DNA of 64,000 nt from Pseudomonas alcaliphila JAB1. Its GTDB lineage: Bacteria > Pseudomonadota > Gammaproteobacteria > Pseudomonadales > Pseudomonadaceae. The notes below the pieces were generated by a model. The model saw nothing but the letters and a program-made list of their open reading frames with translations, was not told the DNA's origin and made no database searches. Made by a program: the position numbers and the translations under genes. Below are positions 1-10,651 of the stretch, piece by piece (within the stretch, counting starts at the first letter, position 1; each line of letters starts with the position of its first letter). The stretch is from the NCBI RefSeq assembly GCF_001941865.1, contig NZ_CP016162.1:248001-312000 (forward strand). Reading direction: 5' to 3'.

Positions 1-24
1 ACCGCCCTCCGGGCGGTTTTTTCG
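1..24 (+). terminator. Rho-independent terminator of an upstream gene
   Basis: A short GC stem (CCGCCC / GGGCGG, loop TCC) is followed by a run of six T. It must end a gene that lies before the window. Confidence 0.8.
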
Positions 25-104
25 TTTCTGGTAGCGGCATGCAACCATGCCGGTGGCTATACAGTCCAAGCTGCATTCGTCATGGATGTCGCGAGGAGCG
101 TCAG

Positions 105-2237
105 ATGCCGCACACCTGTACCCTCGAACAAGCCGTCGACCGCGTACTGAGCGAGATCGTCGGGCCGATTCATCTGGGTTTACCGCTCGGTCTGGGCAAG
201 CCCAATCGCTGGGTCAACGCGCTGTATGCACGGGTGCGGGAGATGCCCGAGCGGCAACTGACCATCTACACCGCGCTGTGCCTGGCGCGTCCGCGTGCCG
301 CTCAGGACTTGCAGCGGCGCTTTCTCGAACCTTTCGTCGACCGGGTCTACGGCGATTATCCCGAGCTGGATTTTCTCGCCGATCTGCACAGCGGCAAGCT
401 GCCGAGCAACGTGCGCGTCGAGCAATTCTTCTTCCAGCCCGGCAGTCTGCTCGAATGCGAGCCGGCGCAGCAGGACTACATCAGCAGCAACTACAGCCAT
501 GTCGCCCGTGACCTCAATGCCAAGGGCCTGAATCTGGTCGCCCAACTGGTCGCCGTCGACGCCGCGCAGCCCGAGCATTTCAGCCTGAGCTGCAACCCGG
601 ACGTCACCCTCGATCTGCTGCCACTGCTGGACAAGCGCCGCGAGGCTGGCGAGACCGTGCTCAGCGTCGCCCAGATCCACAGTGATCTGCCCTACATGGC
701 CGGCGATGCCCAGGTGCCGCGCGATACTTTCGATATCCATATCGGCGAGGACGAGCGCACCACGCTGTTTTCCACACCGAACATGCCGGTGACCCTACAG
801 GATCATTGCATCGGCCTGTTCGCCAGCACCCTGGTGCGCGATGGCGGCACCCTGCAGATCGGCATTGGTGCGATGGGTGATGCCCTGGCGTCGGCGCTGA
901 TGGCCAGGCAGGACGACAATGCCCGCTACCGCGCACTGTTACAGGCGCTGCGCGCTGATGAGTGGGCGGGGGTAATCGCCGCCAACGGCGGTGTCGAACC
1001 GCTCGATCATGGCCTCTATGGCTGCAGCGAAATGTTCGTCAACGGCTTGCTGGCATTGGCCGAGGCCGGTCTGCTGCGGCGTCGGGTCTACCCGGATCTA
1101 CGCCTGCAGCGTCTGGCCTGTAGTGGCGCGCTGGATGAAAAGGGCCGGCCACACAGCGTTCAGGCGCTGGTCGACGCGGGGCTGCCGACGAAGTTGCAGC
1201 CAAGCGATCTGGCCTGGCTGCGCGATAGCGGCTTGCTGCGTGGCGAAATCCGGCTGGAGAAGGGCGAGTTACACCTGCCTGACAATAGCCGAGTCGCGGC
1301 TGACCTGAGTGATCCTCAGGCGCAGGCTCACCTGCAGTCCTGCCTCGGCAGCGCACAGGGCGGCGTGGTGCTGCATGGCGGTTTCTTCCTCGGCCCGGAA
1401 AGCTTCTACCGGCGTCTGCGCGAGCTGGATGACAGCGAACGGCAGCGCCTTGCCATGACCGGCATCCGCTATATCAACGAGCTGTACGGTGAAGAGGAAC
1501 TCAAGCGTCTGCAGCGCCGTGATGCACGCTTCATCAATACGGCTTTCACCATGACCCTGCTCGGCGCAGGCGTGGCCGATCAACTGGAGGACGGTCGGGT
1601 GCTTAGCGGCGTAGGCGGGCAATACAATTTCGTCGCCCAGGCCCATGCGCTGGAGGATGCGCGCTCGATCCTGCTGCTGCGCAGCTGGCGCGAGTCAGGC
1701 GGTGAGGTGAATTCGAACATCGTCTGGGACTATGGTCACGCCACCATCCCGCGGCACTTGCGCGATATCGTGGTGACCGAATACGGCATCGCCGATCTAC
1801 GCGGCAAGACCGACGCGCAGGTGATCGAGGCGCTGCTCAAGATCAGCGATTCACGCTTCCAGAACGGGCTGATCGAGCAGGCCCAGCAGGCCGGCAAGCT
1901 GCCGGCGGATTTCCGGCTCGATGAGCGCTTTTGCAACAACCTGCCCGAACGCCTGCAGGCGCTGCGCACTGAGCATTCGTCGCTGTTCGCCGAATATCCG
2001 CTAGGCAGCGACTTCAGCACGGTGGAGCAGGATCTGGTGCGGGCGCTGAGCTGGCTCAAGAGCAAGCTGCGCCTGACCGAAGTGCTGGAACTGGGCAAGG
2101 CCACGCTCGATGCGCCCGAACCGGCAGCCTATGCCGAGCATCTGCGGCGCATGAGTCTGGAGGCGCCGGACGGGGTGCGTGAAGCCCTCTACCAGCGTTT
2201 GCTGTTGGCCGGGTTGCAGGCAACCAGCGGGCCTTAG
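105..2237 (+). CDS. Acetyl-CoA hydrolase/transferase family protein
   Basis: The 710-residue product belongs to the acetyl-CoA hydrolase/transferase (class I CoA-transferase) superfamily. The C-terminal half carries the family hallmarks: a glycine-rich stretch (VLSGVGGQYNFVAQAHAL), then SNIVWDYGHATIPRHLRDIVVTEYGIADLRGKTD. Long proteins of this type are common in pseudomonads; the acyl-CoA substrate cannot be read from sequence. The start at 105 is chosen because a GAGGAG ribosome site lies just upstream and the residues before it look unlike the family. The TAG stop lies within the 4-bp target duplication of a small mobile element, so the gene ends at an insertion site without being truncated. 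Family assignment is firm, the reaction uncertain. Confidence 0.85.
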   Translation: MPHTCTLEQAVDRVLSEIVGPIHLGLPLGLGKPNRWVNALYARVREMPERQLTIYTALCLARPRAAQDLQRRFLEPFVDRVYGDYPELDFLADLHSGKLPSNVRVEQFFFQPGSLLECEPAQQDYISSNYSHVARDLNAKGLNLVAQLVAVDAAQPEHFSLSCNPDVTLDLLPLLDKRREAGETVLSVAQIHSDLPYMAGDAQVPRDTFDIHIGEDERTTLFSTPNMPVTLQDHCIGLFASTLVRDGGTLQIGIGAMGDALASALMARQDDNARYRALLQALRADEWAGVIAANGGVEPLDHGLYGCSEMFVNGLLALAEAGLLRRRVYPDLRLQRLACSGALDEKGRPHSVQALVDAGLPTKLQPSDLAWLRDSGLLRGEIRLEKGELHLPDNSRVAADLSDPQAQAHLQSCLGSAQGGVVLHGGFFLGPESFYRRLRELDDSERQRLAMTGIRYINELYGEEELKRLQRRDARFINTAFTMTLLGAGVADQLEDGRVLSGVGGQYNFVAQAHALEDARSILLLRSWRESGGEVNSNIVWDYGHATIPRHLRDIVVTEYGIADLRGKTDAQVIEALLKISDSRFQNGLIEQAQQAGKLPADFRLDERFCNNLPERLQALRTEHSSLFAEYPLGSDFSTVEQDLVRALSWLKSKLRLTEVLELGKATLDAPEPAAYAEHLRRMSLEAPDGVREALYQRLLLAGLQATSGP

Positions 2238-2468
2238 CAGGCTGTTGAAAAACTACCTGTGTTGCCATTGCTGCGTTAAAAACAGGCTCGTGCGAGTCCG
2301 ATCAAAATGCTCATTTACAGCTCGTAAAGTCGGGCGCGACCCCGGTCGTTTTTCGCCTGTTTTTGCGGGGCCGCCATCGGTATTGCACTGGCTGCCTCGG
2401 CTCGGGCTTCCTGCTTCGCTCTACCTCCTGCATCCATGCAGTCGTCGCCTACGTTTTTCAACGGCCTG
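2238..2468. mobile_element. YTAG-targeting MITE-like element, long form (copy 1)
   Basis: The element starts CAGGCTGTTGAAAAAC and ends GTTTTTCAACGGCCTG, which are near-perfect terminal inverted repeats. It is flanked on both sides by TTAG, a 4-bp target duplication. It has no transposase gene. Relative to the two 140-bp copies in the window it carries about 91 extra bases spread over several internal segments. A second nested inverted repeat (AAAAACAGGC / GCCTGTTTTT) lies inside. The left TTAG supplies the TAG stop of the CoA-transferase gene, and the right TTAG read on the minus strand supplies the TAA stop of xpt. Confidence 0.85.
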
Positions 2469-3158
<690 letters not shown>

Positions 3159-3174
3159 TTAGCCATTGCCAACT

Positions 3175-3196
3175 GTAGCCCGGATGCAATCCGGGG
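3175..3196. repeat. REP-like half element (GTAGCCCGGAT family)
   Basis: One copy of the 22-bp motif starting GTAGCCCGGAT and ending ATCCGGGG, itself an imperfect palindrome. It sits between xpt and the UPF0158 gene. A paired version occurs at 50073-50146 and a diverged one at 7847-7903. Confidence 0.7.
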
Positions 3197-3207
3197 GTGT
3201 GCTCCGC

Positions 3208-3690
3208 TCAGGCGCTCTTGCTCAGCCGCCGCAGAATGTCCCTGGGAATGCCGCGCGTATCCAGCGGCAGCTTGTCCGGCGCGGGCTCGATGCCCAGTTC
3301 GTAGAGCCAGTTTAGGACGTACTCGCGCAGTTGCTTGATCTCGTAGGCCTGCCACTGTTCGCGAATCGCTGGAAAGGCCTCGATCTCGTAGTCGAACGCG
3401 CGCAGCGGCCTGCGGCCGGTCAGCGCGGCGCTGAGCAGCGGGTGGGCATGCACATCGTCAAGGGTGAACAGGAAGGATTCGCGCGTGGCCACGCGCTGGG
3501 GGACGTCGAGGTTGGGCACCTGGCTGTAGCGCTCGGGATCGAGCTCGATCTGCTGGCGCTCGTCGCTGTAGTGATCTTCCGCAGGCAGGGTCAGAACGCT
3601 GCCACTTTCCAGATCCAGCCAGTTTTCCTGCTGTTCGCGACCGTTGATCAGCTGAGTCAGGGCGTCGAGGTCGAGCGTGAAAGTGCGCAT
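3208..3690 (-). CDS. UPF0158 family protein
   Basis: A soluble 160-residue protein with the UPF0158 pattern: an N-terminal segment in which residue class is predicted by LINGREQQENWLDLESGSVLTLP, followed by acidic and arginine-rich helices and a C-terminal IPRDILRRLSKSA. No enzymatic motif, signal peptide or membrane segment is visible. The function of the family is unknown. It is flanked by REP-like palindromes on both sides and separated from xpt by about 170 bases, so it is probably transcribed alone. Confidence 0.75.
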   Translation of the reverse strand: MRTFTLDLDALTQLINGREQQENWLDLESGSVLTLPAEDHYSDERQQIELDPERYSQVPNLDVPQRVATRESFLFTLDDVHAHPLLSAALTGRRPLRAFDYEIEAFPAIREQWQAYEIKQLREYVLNWLYELGIEPAPDKLPLDTRGIPRDILRRLSKSA

Positions 3691-3761
3691 GGTTCCAGCC
3701 CTCTGTGTCTGAGCGGTATCTTCTTTCTGACTGGCAAATATGACGAGGGTGCCAGTTGAAG

Positions 3762-3875
3762 TGGTGGGCTGAAGCGAATCGCCGCCCGGCCCACCCTACG
3801 CTGTGTATGAGCGATGTAGGGTACCGAACAACCCGACCATACACCCGCGCGGTAGGGTGGGCTTTAGCCCACCAG
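3762..3875. repeat. REP-like palindrome cluster (GTAGGGTGGGC family)
   Basis: The stretch contains GGTGGGCTGAAGC, CCCACCCTAC and then GTAGGGTGGGCTTTAGCCCACC. These are inverted copies of the GTAGGGTGGGC repeat found again at 50781-50842 and 63787-63853. It lies just past the 3' end of rep. Confidence 0.75.
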
Positions 3876-3892
3876 GCAGCAAGGTCCGGTTT

Positions 3893-5902
<2,010 letters not shown>

Positions 5903-6173
5903 GGGATCGTTCGCAGAAAAAGGGCCGCGCATTTTAACAGGCCTGGCGACTTCTGCCGCGACCGTCCGGAACTGTGGCCTAGCGCACGAAATTGCATAGC
6001 CATGCACTTGGTTAATCACTTTATTCCAGTACTCTGGTGCCACTTGTCGGTTTACTGGCTATACCTCAGGATCTGCACTACCTTTCGCACGGATGTGATT
6101 GATTAGACGCCGATTACGGCGCGTTCAGGCGACGCGATTCGCCATCATTCTTGTGGTCATTGGGGGAGGTTGC

Positions 6174-7841
6174 TTGTCCACGCTCGTCGAACCCTTGCGG
6201 TTGGTCCTGTTGGCGGAAACGCCGGACTGGGCCGAATTGTTGCGCGAGCAGTTGAGCGCCCTGGGCAGCCCATCCCCGCTGATTACCGCGCCGTCATGGG
6301 AAGCGGCCAGCAACCTGTTCGATGATCACGCCAGCGGTCTGCTGCTGAGTACCCCGGATCGTCTTCCCGAGCCCCACCAGTGCCCCTTGCCCATCGTCCT
6401 GCTGCTCGATGAGGAGCCAGTCGAAGAACCTGCCGGTGTCAGCGACTGGCTGGTGCGCGGCAGCCTCAACCTCGACGTGCTGCGCCGTTGCCTGCGCTAC
6501 GTGCGCGAACAGGGCAACCTCAAGCACACCCTGCAGCGCCTGGCCGAACAGGACCCCCTGACCGGCATCGCCAATCGCCAGGGTTTCCAGACCCTGCTCG
6601 CGGCGCGCCTGGCCGAGTGTGGCGGCCGTGGCCTGGTGCTGGGTCATCTTGATCTGGACAATTTCCGTCATGCCAACGATGCCCTCGGCTACCAGGCCGG
6701 AGACCGCCTGATCCTGCAAGTGGTGGCGCGGCTCAAGGGGCTGCTGCAGCCCTGTGATCAGATCGCCCGCCTGGGCAGCGACGAATTCGCACTGTTGCTC
6801 GATGCACGCCGCGATCCGCAGCGCGTGGAGCGCCTCGCCGAGCGCGTCACCGAAGTATTGGGTGAGCCTTACTGGGTGGACGGCGAGAGTCTGCTGATCG
6901 GTTGCAGCCTTGGCCTGGCCCATGCCCGCGCGGGCGAGGGCGCCGATCCGCTGCTGTGGCACGCGCATATCGCCATGCAACAGGCCAAGAATCAGCAAGG
7001 CTGCGTATTTCATGTCTATGACGAACGCCTGAACCGCAGCGCACGCAGCCAGGCCGATCTGGAAGGCGAGCTGCGGCGTGCGTTACGCCGTGACGAACTG
7101 GAGCTGCATTACCAGCCCCGCCTGTGCCTGAAGAGCGGGCGCATCGTCGGCCTGGAGGCGCTGGTGCGCTGGCAGCACAGCGAGCGTGGGCTGCTCTCGC
7201 CCAATGAGTTCGTACCGCTGGCCGAGGAAACCGGGCTGATCGTACCGCTCGGTTACTGGGTCATCTCCCGTGCCCTGCGCGATATGCAGTGGCTGCGTGG
7301 GCGCGGCCTGCCGGCACTGCACATGGCGGTCAACCTGTCGTTCCGCCAGTTTCAGGACAGCCAGTTGCTGCCGACCCTCAGCCGCCTGATCGAAGAGCGT
7401 GGGGTCGATGCGCAGTGGCTGGAGTTCGAATTGACCGAAACCGCGGTGATGCGCCGCAGCGATCAGGTGCAGCAGACCATGCTGGCGCTGGGGCGGCTCG
7501 GCGTGCGTTTCTCGCTGGACGACTTCGGCACCGGTTTCTCGTCTTTCGTTCATCTCAACAACTTGCCGATCACTCTGCTGAAGATCGACAAGAGCTTTGT
7601 CGGCGGTATGGGCGAGCGTGCCGAGAATCGCCAATTGGTGCGGGCGATGATCAATCTGGCGCACAACCTCAATCTCGAGGTGGTGGCCGAAGGGGTGGAG
7701 AACATCGAGCAGCTCGACATGCTGCGCCAGTATGGTTGCGATCAGGTACAGGGTTACCTGATCAGCAAGGCCATACCTCTGGCGGAGCTGGCACGCTTTC
7801 TGGTGTTCGGCCTGCGCCAGCCGCTGCTCGGCGGCGGCTGA
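6174..7841 (+). CDS. GGDEF/EAL protein, probable c-di-GMP phosphodiesterase
   Basis: The protein has three parts: an N-terminal receiver-like segment (LRLVLLAETPDWAELLREQL), a GGDEF-type domain, then an EAL domain. The cyclase motif reads GSDEF (in ARLGSDEFALLL) rather than GGDEF, so synthesis may be weak or lost. The EAL domain keeps EALVRW, NLSFRQF, ELTETAVM, DDFGTGFSS, KIDKSFV and VAEGVE, as expected of an active phosphodiesterase. A TTG start is proposed because GGGGGAGG lies four bases upstream; the ATG at 6099 has no comparable site. The same locus in P. aeruginosa holds the phosphodiesterase PA5295 (ProE), recalled from memory. The 555-residue product is cytoplasmic. Confidence 0.83.
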   Translation: MSTLVEPLRLVLLAETPDWAELLREQLSALGSPSPLITAPSWEAASNLFDDHASGLLLSTPDRLPEPHQCPLPIVLLLDEEPVEEPAGVSDWLVRGSLNLDVLRRCLRYVREQGNLKHTLQRLAEQDPLTGIANRQGFQTLLAARLAECGGRGLVLGHLDLDNFRHANDALGYQAGDRLILQVVARLKGLLQPCDQIARLGSDEFALLLDARRDPQRVERLAERVTEVLGEPYWVDGESLLIGCSLGLAHARAGEGADPLLWHAHIAMQQAKNQQGCVFHVYDERLNRSARSQADLEGELRRALRRDELELHYQPRLCLKSGRIVGLEALVRWQHSERGLLSPNEFVPLAEETGLIVPLGYWVISRALRDMQWLRGRGLPALHMAVNLSFRQFQDSQLLPTLSRLIEERGVDAQWLEFELTETAVMRRSDQVQQTMLALGRLGVRFSLDDFGTGFSSFVHLNNLPITLLKIDKSFVGGMGERAENRQLVRAMINLAHNLNLEVVAEGVENIEQLDMLRQYGCDQVQGYLISKAIPLAELARFLVFGLRQPLLGGG

Positions 7842-7846
7842 TCCTG

Positions 7847-7903
7847 GCCCGGATGCAAGCCGGGGAATATGCCGCACACGACCCCGGCTTGCATGCGGGC
7901 TAC
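7847..7903. repeat. REP-like inverted pair between convergent genes
   Basis: GCCCGGATGCAAGCCGGGG is followed 16 bases later by CCCCGGCTTGCATGCGGGC and TAC, an inverted pair of the GTAGCCCGGAT family. It lies between two convergent genes. The TAG stop codon of the MATE gene is formed by the outer end of the repeat. Confidence 0.75.
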
Positions 7904-9285
7904 GACAGGCAGGTATCGCCTTCCACCGCAGGTGGTCGCTGCAGGCGCGCAGTCTTCCATTGGAAGCCCAGCACCAGACCGCTCGCCGTTACCGCCAGGC
8001 CGGCAGCCAGGCCCCACCAGACGCCCTGTGCGCCCCAGCCAAGGGCGAAGGCGAACAGCCAGACCAGCGGTGCGCCCACGCACCAGTAGCCGGTCAGACC
8101 GATCAGCAGGGTAGTGCGGCCGTCGTTCAGCCCGCGGATCGCGCCCATGGCGATGCTCTGCAAACCATCGAACAGCTCGAACCAGGCGGCGATCGCCAGC
8201 AGGCTGACCGCGAGGGTGACGATATCGGCGAACGCCGGGTCGTGACGGTCGAGGAACAAACCGATGATCCACTCCGGCAGCAGCCAGAACAGCAGGGCAA
8301 ACAGCAGCATCAACGCCGCTCCCAGGGCCATGCCCAGATGGCCGCTGAGGCGCGACAGGTGCAGGTGCCCGGCACCGTAATGCAGGCCGACGCGGAAGGT
8401 CACCGCGTAGGACAGTCCTTGCGGCACGATGAACGCCAGCGCCACGGTCTGCATGGCGATCTGATGTGCCGCCAGTTGCACACTGCCAAGCGCGCCCATG
8501 CACAGGGTGGCGAAGGTGAACAGCCCCTGCTCGGCGGCATAGGTACCGCCAATGGGCAGGCCCAGGCGCAGCAGGGCGCGCATTTCCGTCCCTTGTGGGC
8601 GGCCCACACCGCTCCGCAGTTTGTAGCGGTGATAGGTCGGCGAGAGCAGGATGTACAGCGCCAATGCCACTGCCATGGCGCTGCTGACCAGCGCAGTGGT
8701 CATGCCGATGCCGCTCAGGCCCAGGCTGGGCAGGCCAAACCAGCCCTTGATCAGCGCATAGTTGATGACGAAGTTGGCGATGGTACCGGCGATGCTGATG
8801 GCCATCACCGGGCCAGGGTGACCAATGGCACTGGTGAAGCCGCGCAGCGCCATGAAGCACAGGTAGCCAGGCAGGGCCAGCGACAGTGGGCGCAGGAACT
8901 CCATGGCCTGGCCGGCCGCGCCTGGGTCCTGACCCAGATGCGGCAGCAGCGGGCCCAGACTGTTGAGGCACAGCGCACTGGCTACGCCCAGCAGCATGGC
9001 CAGCCACAGGCCGTTCTGGATCAGGCGCGTGATACCTGCCGGATCGCCCGCGCCATGGCGGATGGCGATCAGGCTGCCCACTGCGGCGATCACCCCGGTG
9101 CAGAAGATCGAGAAGATGAAATAGCAAGTGGCGCCCAGCGCGCCGCCGGCCAACTGCTGCGGGCCGAGCATGGCCATCATCAGCGTGTCGGTGAAAATCA
9201 TCAGCGCGTGGGCCAGCTGTGCGGAGATCAGCGGGCCGGCCAGACGCAGCAGCGCACCCAGTTCGTGGCCAAGGGAATTCTTCAT
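7900..9285 (-). CDS. MATE family multidrug efflux transporter
   Basis: A 461-residue inner-membrane protein with about twelve hydrophobic segments in two similar halves. Family patterns include the N-terminal LRLAGPLISAQLAHALMIFTDTLMMAMLG and the repeat LRLGLPIGGTYAAEQGLFTFATLCMGALG, typical of NorM-like Na+ or H+ coupled drug exporters. The start MKNSLG is chosen over an ATG at 9339 because the extra residues are hydrophilic and do not resemble the family. The substrate cannot be read from sequence. The convergent neighbour is the GGDEF/EAL gene and the divergent one is a LysR regulator that could control it. Confidence 0.85.
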   Translation of the reverse strand: MKNSLGHELGALLRLAGPLISAQLAHALMIFTDTLMMAMLGPQQLAGGALGATCYFIFSIFCTGVIAAVGSLIAIRHGAGDPAGITRLIQNGLWLAMLLGVASALCLNSLGPLLPHLGQDPGAAGQAMEFLRPLSLALPGYLCFMALRGFTSAIGHPGPVMAISIAGTIANFVINYALIKGWFGLPSLGLSGIGMTTALVSSAMAVALALYILLSPTYHRYKLRSGVGRPQGTEMRALLRLGLPIGGTYAAEQGLFTFATLCMGALGSVQLAAHQIAMQTVALAFIVPQGLSYAVTFRVGLHYGAGHLHLSRLSGHLGMALGAALMLLFALLFWLLPEWIIGLFLDRHDPAFADIVTLAVSLLAIAAWFELFDGLQSIAMGAIRGLNDGRTTLLIGLTGYWCVGAPLVWLFAFALGWGAQGVWWGLAAGLAVTASGLVLGFQWKTARLQRPPAVEGDTCLS

Positions 9286-9424
9286 GATGAGTAAAACTTC
9301 GGCAGGGTAAGCATCCCCAGGCTGTCGGGGAATGAGCAATGACCGCTATTCTGTGGTTCTTGTCGATTGCTCACAAAAGGAAAATAGCCATGCCAGGCAT
9401 GATTAAAACTCATGGTTCGATGCG

Positions 9425-10345
9425 GTGAGTCGCCGTTTGCCACCGCTTTACGCCCTGCGCGCCTTCGAGGCCGCAGCCCGGCATGCCTCCTTCACGCGCG
9501 CCGCCGAAGAGCTGGCCATCACCCAGAGCGCGGTGAGTCGGCATATCCGCACGCTGGAGGAGTACTTCGCCTGCCGTCTGTTCGAGCGCCGTGGTCGCAG
9601 CCTGCACCTGACCGATCCGGCCCGTGCACTGCTACCGGGGCTGAGTGAGGGTTTCGATGCACTGGAGCGTGCCAGCGCTGTCTTGCACGCCGACGATGAG
9701 GTGCTGCGCCTGAAGGCACCGTCGACCCTGACCATGCGTTGGCTGTTGGCGCGCCTGTCGCACTTTCGTCTGGCCAACCCGGACAGCGAAGTGCAGCTCA
9801 CTAGTGCCTGGATGGACGTGGACAAGGTCGACTTCCGCCATGAACCCTTCGACTGCGCGGTGCTGCTGTCCGATGGTCAGTTTCCAGATGAGTGGGAGAG
9901 CGTGCTGCTGTTCGAGGAGTGGCTGATTCCGGTGTGCGCTGCCGTCGATTCCGAGGCCGGCCCCTGGTCGCTGGCGCGGCTGCGCGCGGCGGAGCAACTG
10001 CACCCGACGCCGGATCGCCGCGATTGGCGGCGCTGGCTGCAGGCTACAGGCCTGATCGAACAGGTGCCGCTGAAGACCGGGCAGCTGTTCGACATGCTCG
10101 AATTGGGCATCGTTGCGGCGGCACGCGGCTATGGCGTGTCCATTGGTGATCTGCTGATGGTGGCCGAGGACGTGAATGCCGGCCGGCTCGGCGTGCCCTG
10201 GCCGACGGCGGTATTCAGTGGCGACAGCTACTATATGGTGTGGCCGCGTGGACATCGTGCGCAGACACGTCTGCAGCGTTTGCGTGACTACTTGCTGGCG
10301 GAGGTCGCCGCGCTGGCACTGCCCGGGGTCGAGCGTTTGCGCTGA
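9425..10345 (+). CDS. LysR-type transcriptional regulator (GcvA-like)
   Basis: The 306-residue product has the N-terminal winged helix RLPPLYALRAFEAAARHASFTRAAEELAITQSAVSRHIRTLEEYFACRLFERR, characteristic of LysR regulators in the GcvA/AmpR branch, and a C-terminal substrate-binding-like effector domain. A GTG start at 9425 gives the usual short lead before the helix-turn-helix. It is divergent from the MATE transporter gene across about 140 bases, the classical arrangement for a LysR regulator and its target; this target assignment is inference. The effector is unknown. Confidence 0.87.
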   Translation: MSRRLPPLYALRAFEAAARHASFTRAAEELAITQSAVSRHIRTLEEYFACRLFERRGRSLHLTDPARALLPGLSEGFDALERASAVLHADDEVLRLKAPSTLTMRWLLARLSHFRLANPDSEVQLTSAWMDVDKVDFRHEPFDCAVLLSDGQFPDEWESVLLFEEWLIPVCAAVDSEAGPWSLARLRAAEQLHPTPDRRDWRRWLQATGLIEQVPLKTGQLFDMLELGIVAAARGYGVSIGDLLMVAEDVNAGRLGVPWPTAVFSGDSYYMVWPRGHRAQTRLQRLRDYLLAEVAALALPGVERLR

Positions 10346-10651
10346 ACGGTCATGGCCAGCGCTCAGGGCGCTGACGGCCATCCAAGACCGGGCAGGCCGA
10401 CTGTAGTGTGGCCAGGCTACTCTCTGTGGGTATGAGTGCCAGCATCTATTTAGTGATCGATAAAACCTATCAATCATCACTCTGTAACGCTGTTTTGATA
10501 ATAAATGACGACCTTATGGCGCTTGGATATTGACCGAGCTGAATGCTCAAGTATCCTCGCGCCCTTTCGCCGAGTCATATGACGGCTGGGTGGTATCGAA
10601 ATTGCCTGAGTTATCTGCCCATATGCCCATGGGCGCACACCTGGAGTCCTA
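10346..10651. promoter_or_regulatory. Intergenic region upstream of chemoreceptor gene, with palindrome
   Basis: The 306-base gap has no credible gene. Near its left end ATGGCCAGCGC pairs with GCGCTGACGGCCAT as a bulged hairpin without a T run. At 10454-10476 two nine-base arms, TGATCGATA and TATCAATCA, form an inverted repeat (8 of 9 pairs) around five bases. The AT-rich part that follows probably holds the chemoreceptor promoter, but no clear -35/-10 pair could be assigned. Confidence 0.45.

Noticed and set aside
2238..2468. Complete insertion sequence at copy 1 of the small element
   Set aside because: There is no frame long enough for a transposase; it can only be a non-autonomous element.
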